The notes under the pieces are model-generated. The model saw only the letters and a list, made by a program, of their open reading frames with translations, was not told the DNA's origin and ran no database searches. The position numbers and the translations under genes were made by a program. A DNA stretch of 9,477 bases from Clostridiales bacterium (GTDB lineage Bacteria; Bacillota; Clostridia; Oscillospirales; Butyricicoccaceae), in NCBI GenBank assembly GCA_019418305.1, contig DYCA01000050.1, positions 1 through 9,477 of the forward strand. The letters are read 5' to 3'. Position 1 is the stretch's first letter; each line of letters begins with the position of its first letter. Shown here piece by piece: positions 1-4,247 of the stretch.

Positions 1-107
1 ATAGCAGTTATCTCAACCGCCCGATTGTCGGACCTACTCCGCCGAAGTTACCTGCGTTTCGCAGCAATCTCCGGCATCATCGCGTTTTACCCGCTTTCGC
101 AGGTGCT
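1..107 (-). ncRNA. 5' part of a structured non-coding RNA or riboswitch-like leader (family not identified)
   Basis: A consensus promoter at 113-141 would start transcription near 106-107, and the transcript then runs off the left edge. I see no ribosome binding site or reading frame in it, but it folds into consecutive hairpins (minus-strand sense). H1 is CCTGC-GAAA-GCGGG (103-90), with a GNRA tetraloop. H2 is GCCGGAG (75-69) paired with CTTCGGC (47-41), enclosing an inner CTGCG-AAA-CGCAG hairpin (64-52). H3 is CCGA-CAA-TCGG (31-21). H4 is GCGGTT-GAGAT-AACTGC (20-4). The arm ACCTGCG (104-98) is also a perfect complement of CGCAGGT (56-50), an alternative pairing that excludes H1 and the inner part of H2. 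I checked it against remembered consensus elements of T-box, cobalamin, FMN, SRP, RNase P and tmRNA and saw none. A raiA-type RNA, common in Clostridia, is possible but not shown. It could equally be the 5' leader of a gene beyond the edge. Confidence 0.5.
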
Positions 108-112
108 TCTAT

Positions 113-174
113 AGATTACTACAAGCATATCCCAAAGTCAAGCGTTTACACAAATTTTTTGCAAAATTTTTGTG
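113..174 (-). promoter_or_regulatory. Strong sigma-A-type promoter with upstream A/T-tract (UP-like) element
   Basis: On the minus strand there is a -35 TTGACT (141-136), a 17-bp spacer and a -10 TAATCT (118-113). Further upstream at 149-174 are phased A/T tracts (AAAAATTTT, GC, AAAAAA) flanked by CACAAA and TTTGTG. The 26-bp block is palindromic at 22 of 26 positions. The tract order resembles the known UP-element consensus but sits about one helical turn further upstream than usual. It could instead be a repressor or activator site. It drives the structured RNA at the left edge, and the architecture fits an abundantly expressed stable RNA. Confidence 0.6.
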
Positions 175-201
175 AAACCCTCCGAAATTTCCGCGCCGCA
201 G

Positions 202-239
202 AAAAAGCGGTTCGGAAGCTGCGCTTTCCAAACCGCCTT
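202..239 (-). terminator. Intrinsic terminator of the dusB-sigma-anti-sigma operon
   Basis: On the minus strand GCGGTTTGGAA (236-226) pairs with TTCCGAACCGC (217-207), giving an 11-bp stem with one U-G wobble and an 8-nt loop. Five T residues follow at 206-202. It begins about 15 nt after the anti-sigma stop codon, which is classic rho-independent geometry. It also separates this operon from the RNA promoter at 113-141. Confidence 0.85.
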
Positions 240-250
240 TATCGTTGTTT

Positions 251-1258
251 TTACGACGCTGTTTCCACAATCAGCAGCCAGGAGCTTGCCTTGCTGTCAA
301 TGGTCAGCCCCACGTTTTCATACGCCGAAACCGTAAATCCGGCATCCTCGAACCGCGCAAGCGTGTCCTGCAGGGTGGTCATGTTGTTATCCAGCAAAAA
401 CCACGAAATCCCATCTATAGTGGCAACCAACTGCCCGTCAATATCCGGTATCTCTTTCCCGCCGCCGGCAAAATAGCAATGCGCCACGCTGGTGCCGCTC
501 AGCGAACTGGGCAGTTTGAGCGCCGGCTGCGCTTCAGCCAACGCGATATTCACCCGAGGCTCGGCTTTCTCTGCACTGTCGCCCGCCGCATCCTTTGTGT
601 TGGGCTGCAGCTCAGTCCAGGTCTCGCCGTCGGCCGGCGCCGCCGCTTCACTCCCGCCTGTTGTCTGTTCCGATGCGCTTTCCGTATTACTGCTCGGTGC
701 GGAAGCGCCGCTTTCCGGCACGCTGTTGCGCGGCTGTACAGCCTGCCCGCCCTCAGGGGGCACAACCTCTGTGCCGGCGTTTTGCTCACTGCCTGCCGTC
801 AATCCGGCATCCTCCGCTGCATCCGCAACCGCCTGACCGGCGGTTGTATCGCCATAGGCCGCGCCCTCTGCCGCAGAAGCATGGGACGAACCTGTCGCAT
901 TGCCGCTGCTGTCCACCGTACTGAACGCGGGCATCAGTCCGCCGCCGAGCACCACCAGCACCACAACAGCAGCCGCCGCCACCATCGTGAACACCGGCAT
1001 ACGGCGCACCGGCTTCTCCGGCTGCACCACCTGCATCTTTGTTTCCTGCTCCAGCTTGTGCATGATGCCTTCATGCAATCCTTCGGGTACCTCCACCTCT
1101 TCGGCAAACCATGCCCGCATCTGCTCCAGATCCTGTTTCAGCGCGGCGCACGAGGGGCACTCCGCCAGATGCTCTTCCAGCTTTTCCCGCTCGGAATCGG
1201 TCAGCGTGCCGTCCAGACTGTTGGACACCAGCTGCTCAAAATATTCTTCATCACTCAT
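251..1258 (-). CDS. Membrane-anchored zinc-finger anti-sigma factor, cognate to the adjacent ECF sigma factor
   Basis: A 335-residue protein. Residues 1-75 form a zinc-binding anti-sigma domain with the diagnostic H30-x3-C34-x2-C37 pattern, which in this family binds and holds the partner sigma factor at the membrane. Residues 89-109 are one transmembrane segment after a basic PVRRMP stretch, so the N-terminus is predicted cytoplasmic. Residues 113-235 are a low-complexity Ala/Ser/Gly/Glu/Thr linker with hardly any aromatic residues. Residues 236-335 look like a small folded extracytoplasmic domain I do not recognise, possibly the sensor. The ATG at 1258 overlaps the sigma factor stop as ATGA, and an AAAGGAGG site at 1275-1268 lies 9 nt upstream, so the two are probably translationally coupled. 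A terminator follows the stop. The anti-sigma assignment is confident; the signal sensed is unknown. Confidence 0.88.
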   Translation of the reverse strand: MSDEEYFEQLVSNSLDGTLTDSEREKLEEHLAECPSCAALKQDLEQMRAWFAEEVEVPEGLHEGIMHKLEQETKMQVVQPEKPVRRMPVFTMVAAAAVVVLVVLGGGLMPAFSTVDSSGNATGSSHASAAEGAAYGDTTAGQAVADAAEDAGLTAGSEQNAGTEVVPPEGGQAVQPRNSVPESGASAPSSNTESASEQTTGGSEAAAPADGETWTELQPNTKDAAGDSAEKAEPRVNIALAEAQPALKLPSSLSGTSVAHCYFAGGGKEIPDIDGQLVATIDGISWFLLDNNMTTLQDTLARFEDAGFTVSAYENVGLTIDSKASSWLLIVETAS

Positions 1259-1857
1259 GCGTCCCCGCCTCCTTTCGATGGATTAGACGCGGCAGACAGA
1301 AAAAAGTTCCCTCTGCGCAGCAAAACCTTGCGCAGCGCAATGCGTGCGCGCGAAAGCCGGGACTTAACCGTACCTTCGCTGATCTCCAGCACCTCCGCAA
1401 TCTCGGTATAGCTCATGCCGGACACATCGCGCAGCAGCACAATGCGGCGATGCTCCTCGCTGATTTCCTCCAGCGCTGCCGCCAATTCCCGTCCCAGTTC
1501 GCGGTTTTCCAGATGCTCCTCGGGCGTCGGCGCCGTATCCGGCATCGGACGTTCCTTTTCCTCCTCGTCCACTATGGACTGCGTTTGCGGCTGGGCATGC
1601 TTGTGGCGGGCAAAATCCACACACATATTCATCGTGATGCGAAACAGCCAGGTGGAAAAGCCGCTGTCCCCGCGAAAAGACTCGATTGACCGCCAGGCAC
1701 GCAAAAAGACCTCCTGAACGATGTCGGCGGCATCCTCCGGACTGCCGCACGAGCGCAATGCAACCGCGTATACACGCTTCTCATACCGGCGCACCAGCTC
1801 TTCAAAGGCATCCAGCTCGCCGCGCTTGGCCCGCGCCAGAATATGCTTTTCGTCCAC
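1255..1857 (-). CDS. ECF-type RNA polymerase sigma factor (sigma-70 family)
   Basis: A 200-residue protein, the usual length for an extracytoplasmic-function sigma factor, with regions 2 and 4 and no region 3. Region 2 spans roughly residues 12-88, with the core-binding DAADIVQEVFLRAW helix at 42-55 and FSTWLFRI at 67-74. An acidic and proline-containing linker follows (about 89-115). Region 4 (about 118-182) carries the -35-reading helix-turn-helix, MSYTEIAEVL then SEGTVKSRLSRAR. The start is GTG at 1857, chosen because an AAGGAGG site (1872-1866) lies 8 nt upstream. It begins 32 nt after the dusB stop with no terminator between, so it is probably co-transcribed with dusB. It overlaps its anti-sigma gene by 4 nt. 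Its target promoters cannot be deduced here; ECF factors commonly autoregulate, but I see no second promoter. Confidence 0.93.
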   Translation of the reverse strand: MDEKHILARAKRGELDAFEELVRRYEKRVYAVALRSCGSPEDAADIVQEVFLRAWRSIESFRGDSGFSTWLFRITMNMCVDFARHKHAQPQTQSIVDEEEKERPMPDTAPTPEEHLENRELGRELAAALEEISEEHRRIVLLRDVSGMSYTEIAEVLEISEGTVKSRLSRARIALRKVLLRRGNFFLSAASNPSKGGGDA

Positions 1858-1889
1858 AGCTTCGGCCTCCTTCTGATGTCAAATATCGT

Positions 1890-2861
1890 TCAGCAACCGG
1901 CTGCGCGCTTCATCTCCTCCGCCAGCGGATAAAGCTGCTCGAGCCGTTCGAGTGCACAGATACGCATTTTGAATGTTTTCAGACCGCTCTGACCCTTGAG
2001 ATACCAGTTGACATGGCGTCGTGCCTCCAGCATCGCCACGCGCTCACCCTTTTGCTCTGCCGCCAGCTCGATTTGCCGGACCGCCGTGTCAATGCGTTCG
2101 ACAAAGGGCGGCAGCGGCGGGCATATACCGGTCTCCAGCAATGCGTTCGCCCGCTCGAAAATCCACGGGTCGCCCAGCGCCCCTCGGCCAACCATCACCG
2201 CGTCCGCACCGGTATGCTCCAGAATGCGCACCGCATCCTCCGGCACAGCCACATCGCCGTTGGCAATCACCGGAATGGATACTGCCTGCTTGACCGCGCG
2301 GATTGCGTCCCAGTCTGCCACGCCGCTGTACTGCTGCGCGCGCGTGCGGCCATGCACTGCAATTGCCGCCGCACCGGCCTGCTCCGCCATGCGCGCAAAA
2401 GCAACGTAATTGACGCTTTTCTCATCCCAGCCCTTGCGGAATTTAACCGTTACCGGCACATCCACCGCACGGCTGACCGCTTCAATCACACGCGCAGCCA
2501 GCGCCGGGTCGCGCATGAGCGCGGATCCGTCACCATTATTGACAATCTTGGGTGCAGGACACCCCATATTGATATCAATGATATCGCAGCCGGACACCGC
2601 GCGCGCAATCTTCGCGCCTTCCGCCATCGTTTCCGGCTCGTGACCGAAAATCTGTGCCGCTGCGGGATGCTCGTTTTCCGCCAGCGCCAGCAGTCCCGGC
2701 GTTTTTTTGTCACCATAGGTCAGTGCCTTGGCGGAGACCATTTCGGTCACGGTCAGCGCCGCACCGTGTTCGCGGCAAATCTGCCGAAAGGCGCGGTCGG
2801 TCACACCGGCCATCGGCGCGAGCACCATCCGTCCGGCAAGCGTTACGTTCCCGATTTGCAT
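1890..2861 (-). CDS. dusB: tRNA-dihydrouridine synthase, DusB-type
   Basis: A 323-residue cytosolic flavoenzyme of the Dus family, which uses FMN and NADPH to reduce specific uridines in the tRNA D-loop to dihydrouridine. The N-terminus has LAPMAGVTDRAFR (residues 14-26), the FMN-binding TIM-barrel entry. NMGCPAPK carries the catalytic cysteine C101. K140 in VTVKFRKGW, H170 in VHGRTR, N201-G-D and the phosphate-binding VGRGALG (224-230) are the expected FMN and tRNA contacts. A helical tRNA-binding domain follows to residue 323. The start is ATG at 2861, where the conserved MQIGNV begins and a GGGGGAG site sits just upstream. A longer reading frame reaches 2981, but its first codons lie in the terminator of the preceding gene. 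It leads an operon with the ECF sigma and anti-sigma genes. The substrate uridine position is inferred from family resemblance only. Confidence 0.94.
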   Translation of the reverse strand: MQIGNVTLAGRMVLAPMAGVTDRAFRQICREHGAALTVTEMVSAKALTYGDKKTPGLLALAENEHPAAAQIFGHEPETMAEGAKIARAVSGCDIIDINMGCPAPKIVNNGDGSALMRDPALAARVIEAVSRAVDVPVTVKFRKGWDEKSVNYVAFARMAEQAGAAAIAVHGRTRAQQYSGVADWDAIRAVKQAVSIPVIANGDVAVPEDAVRILEHTGADAVMVGRGALGDPWIFERANALLETGICPPLPPFVERIDTAVRQIELAAEQKGERVAMLEARRHVNWYLKGQSGLKTFKMRICALERLEQLYPLAEEMKRAAGC

Positions 2862-2872
2862 AAATCTCCCCC

Positions 2873-2925
2873 ACTGCGCATAATTTAACGCAGTATATTG
2901 TAACATACGGCCCCACCGATTGCAA
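2873..2925 (-). promoter_or_regulatory. Promoter of the dusB-sigma-anti-sigma operon, with a dyad at the start site
   Basis: On the minus strand there is a -35 TTGCAA (2925-2920), a 17-bp spacer and a -10 TACAAT (2902-2897), preceded by TGT as an extended -10 element. Transcription should start near 2890. Immediately downstream is an inverted repeat ACTGCG-N10-CGCAGT (2894-2873) that spans the start site and ends where the dusB Shine-Dalgarno begins. It could be an operator or, if transcription starts slightly upstream, a hairpin next to the ribosome site. The promoter is well supported by sequence; the regulatory role of the dyad is inference. Confidence 0.65.
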
Positions 2926-2965
2926 CTTGCAAAGTGGTGACAAAATCGCATTGCATCCAAAACGC

Positions 2966-2992
2966 AAAAAAGCTCCCGCAAGGGAGCTTTTT
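2966..2992 (-). terminator. Intrinsic terminator of the DedA-family gene
   Basis: On the minus strand AAAAAGCTCCC, loop TTGC, GGGAGCTTTTTT. The stem and flanking A/T runs are symmetrical, so it could also work on the other strand, though no plus-strand gene points into it. The TAA stop of the DedA gene (2993-2991) sits in the A-run of the 5' arm. Confidence 0.9.
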
Positions 2993-3500
2993 ACAATACC
3001 ATCGTTAAAATCTTTTCGCTGAAGAAATACCCGAACGAAATCAGCACCGTGTTCCAAACCCCGATGCCGAGCGCCGACCAGCCAACAAACCACTTGACCG
3101 GCATGCGGATGAGTCCCGCCGGGATGGACACAATTGTGCGCAGCACCGGGATAATGCGGCACAGCGCCAGTCCGCGGCCATGCTGGGCGTCGATATACTC
3201 ATGGCAGCGTCTGACAAACGAGCGGAATTTCTCACTTTTGCCGAACAGCTTTTCCATGATGGGCTCACCGCCCCAGTAACATGCCCCATAAATGACCAGA
3301 CTGCCCAGCACGCCGAACACGACGCTCAGCGCAATCGTCAGCACAAGCGACAGCTCACTCTGCGCAATCAGCACGCCGATGGACGGCATAATCACGCCTG
3401 CCGGAAAGCCGGGCAGGTTCATATATTCACAGAAAATGACCGCACAGACCAGAATCAGTCCGTACTGGTGAAACAACTGAAAAAATAATTCGGCGGTCAT
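2991..3500 (-). CDS. DedA / VTT-domain family membrane protein
   Basis: A 169-residue integral membrane protein of the DedA (SNARE-associated, VTT domain) family. Family members are linked to lipid-carrier or phospholipid flipping and envelope homeostasis; the substrate here is unknown. Hydrophobic segments lie at about residues 12-24, 31-46, 51-75, 124-132 and 138-160. The conserved acidic residue is E25 in CEYMNLPGFPAG. The family signature R115-x2-P118-x2-R121-T122 is followed by PAGLIRMP and a Trp/Gly-rich helix. It is slightly shorter than many DedA proteins but has both half-motifs. I chose ATG at 3500 because AGAGGTGG (3516-3509) lies 8 nt upstream; an in-frame GTG at 3512 would add four residues but has no comparable site. 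The gene is monocistronic, with a promoter at 3566-3594 and a terminator overlapping its stop. Confidence 0.88.
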   Translation of the reverse strand: MTAELFFQLFHQYGLILVCAVIFCEYMNLPGFPAGVIMPSIGVLIAQSELSLVLTIALSVVFGVLGSLVIYGACYWGGEPIMEKLFGKSEKFRSFVRRCHEYIDAQHGRGLALCRIIPVLRTIVSIPAGLIRMPVKWFVGWSALGIGVWNTVLISFGYFFSEKILTMVL

Positions 3501-3565
3501 ACGCCAAGCCACCTCTACTGTTTTTCAGACCGCGCCCGGTTCGGCGCGCCTTACTGTTTGTCTTT

Positions 3566-3594
3566 AGTATAACAAGCCGACTGCGGCAAAACAA
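3566..3594 (-). promoter_or_regulatory. Promoter of the DedA-family gene
   Basis: On the minus strand there is a -35 TTGTTT (3594-3589), a 17-bp spacer and a -10 TATACT (3571-3566) with a TG one base before it (extended -10). The start would be near 3558, giving a leader of about 60 nt. That leader contains a GC-only hairpin CGCGCC-N6-GGCGCG (3548-3531) without a T tract, roughly 15 nt upstream of the Shine-Dalgarno. Confidence 0.65.
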
Positions 3595-3626
3595 GGGCGC
3601 ACACACGCAATTTGCAATCTGTTCAC

Positions 3627-3657
3627 AAAAAGGGGCCGCTGATACAGCGACCCCTTT
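3627..3657 (-). terminator. Intrinsic terminator of the rubredoxin gene
   Basis: On the minus strand AAAGGGGTCGCTG (3657-3645) pairs with CAGCGGCCCCTTT (3641-3629) around a TAT loop. The 13-bp stem has one U-G wobble and is followed by a T run to 3627. It begins 14 nt after the rubredoxin stop codon. Confidence 0.9.
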
Positions 3658-3670
3658 GTTTTCCATGCAG

Positions 3671-3829
3671 TTATGCCGGCTCAAACTCTTCTTTGCCGAC
3701 TGCGCACAGCGGGCAAACCCAATCCTCCGGCAGGTTTTCAAACGCCGTACCGGGCGCAACACCGTTATCCGGATCGCCTTCCGCAGGATCATAAATATAA
3801 CCGCAAACCTTGCACACATACTTGCTCAT
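3671..3829 (-). CDS. Rubredoxin
   Basis: A 52-residue protein, full length for a single-iron rubredoxin. The four iron-ligand cysteines lie in the two canonical knuckles: C6-K-V-C9-G-Y and C39-P-L-C42. Between them are the conserved YIYDP (residues 11-15), the aspartate- and glycine-rich [11 protein letters not shown] loop, the F30 and LPEDW core, and a GKEEFE tail. In anaerobes rubredoxins pass single electrons to oxygen- and superoxide-detoxifying enzymes and other redox partners; the partner is not visible here. The start ATG at 3829 has AAGGAG (3843-3838) 8 nt upstream. The gene stands alone between its own AT-rich promoter and terminator, with no rubrerythrin, desulfoferrodoxin or reductase gene next to it. 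The assignment is essentially certain from the cysteine spacing and length. Confidence 0.97.
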   Translation of the reverse strand: MSKYVCKVCGYIYDPAEGDPDNGVAPGTAFENLPEDWVCPLCAVGKEEFEPA

Positions 3830-3847
3830 TTTGCTTTCTCCTTTTAT

Positions 3848-3893
3848 TATTAATATTTGATATTAATATATATTATTTATCATTTATTGTCTA
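3848..3893 (-). promoter_or_regulatory. AT-rich rubredoxin promoter with an overlapping 21-bp dyad (candidate operator)
   Basis: On the minus strand there is a -35 TAGACA (3893-3888), a 17-bp spacer and a -10 TATATT (3870-3865). A perfect 9-3-9 inverted repeat, TATTAATAT-TTG-ATATTAATA in plus-strand sense, covers 3848-3868. It overlaps the -10 and probable start site, where a repressor would block initiation. A second 12-bp palindrome, TAATATATATTA, lies at 3864-3875. Peroxide- or iron-responsive Fur/PerR-type regulators bind AT-rich dyads and would suit a rubredoxin, but the match is not specific. The surrounding sequence is so AT-rich that chance symmetry is a real alternative. Confidence 0.45.
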
Positions 3894-3935
3894 CCGAAAT
3901 ACTGTACAATATTGCCGCAGCTTTTTCATCCTTTT

Positions 3936-4193
3936 TTATAAGAGCAGCCAAAGCACAGCCCAAACACCGCTTGCCGCCACCGCGCCGAGTGCAAATGCCA
4001 CCGCCAGACGCAGCCACGGCGAACGCCGCCGGACGCCGCGCCCCACCAGATAACGGTTTGCAATGCGGCAAGCCTCGCGCACCGCGTCGCTGCGCGGCAC
4101 AGTGCAGTCCCGCACCAGAAAAATCGCCTGCTCAAACACGCCGTGCTCATCCGGACGCACCACCACCACACGGCGGCTGATACCCTTCACCAT
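3936..4193 (-). CDS. Small C-terminally membrane-anchored protein of unknown function, downstream of spoIIE
   Basis: An 85-residue protein I do not recognise. Residues 1-50 are soluble and mixed in charge, with a beta-like RRVVVVRP, a FEQAIFLVRD stretch, one cysteine at 30 and one at 42, and a predicted helix around 35-48. A strongly basic patch (RGVRRRSPWLR, residues 52-62) leads into one transmembrane segment (about 63-84) that ends the protein. By the positive-inside rule the N-terminal domain faces the cytoplasm. It begins 54 nt after the spoIIE stop, with AGGGAGGG (4208-4201) 7 nt before its ATG, so it is probably in the spoIIE transcript. That suggests, without proving, a sporulation or asymmetric-septum role. 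I see no promoter before it and no terminator after it. The good ribosome site and the composition support it as a real gene. Confidence 0.72.
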   Translation of the reverse strand: MVKGISRRVVVVRPDEHGVFEQAIFLVRDCTVPRSDAVREACRIANRYLVGRGVRRRSPWLRLAVAFALGAVAASGVWAVLWLLL

Positions 4194-4196
4194 AGT

Positions 4197-4242
4197 AAAT
4201 CCCTCCCTTTTGCAGCAAGTATTGCCACAAAGAGAGGGATTT
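4197..4242 (-). promoter_or_regulatory. Intergenic stem-loop that covers the Shine-Dalgarno of the small downstream gene
   Basis: On the minus strand AAATCCCTC (4242-4234) is a perfect complement of GAGGGATTT (4205-4197). They enclose 28 nt that hold a small GCAA-TAC-TTGC hairpin (4224-4214). The 3' arm overlaps the AGGGAGGG ribosome site (4208-4201) of the 85-residue gene, so the fold would hide it. The 5' arm begins only 6 nt after the spoIIE stop codon, within the footprint of a ribosome terminating there, which would open the stem. There is no T tract, so it does not look like a terminator. The pairing is directly visible; the regulatory role is inference. Confidence 0.5.
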
Positions 4243-4247
4243 AACCA

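Noticed and set aside
245..1411. Long plus-strand open frame opposite the anti-sigma and sigma genes
   Set aside because: The translation is Arg/His/Cys-rich with no domain and lies antisense to two well-supported genes; it is a by-product of GC-rich codon use.
1686..2888. Long plus-strand open frame of about 400 codons
   Set aside because: It is antisense to dusB and sigma, rich in Arg and His, with no recognisable motif.
2862..2981. N-terminal extension of dusB to 2981
   Set aside because: It would start inside the DedA terminator and run through the dusB promoter; the conserved start with a ribosome site is at 2861.
3541..3550. GGCGCGCC palindrome near the DedA promoter
   Set aside because: An 8-bp palindrome in GC-rich DNA is expected by chance; only the longer hairpin that includes part of it is reported.
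3427..3819. Minus-strand frame of 130 codons between DedA and rubredoxin
   Set aside because: It reads through the rubredoxin gene in another frame, a terminator and the DedA promoter.
3926..4171. Alternative minus-strand frames over the small gene downstream of spoIIE
   Set aside because: They are Cys/Trp/Arg-rich without a ribosome site; the frame ending at 3936 has an AGGGAGGG site and a coherent membrane segment.
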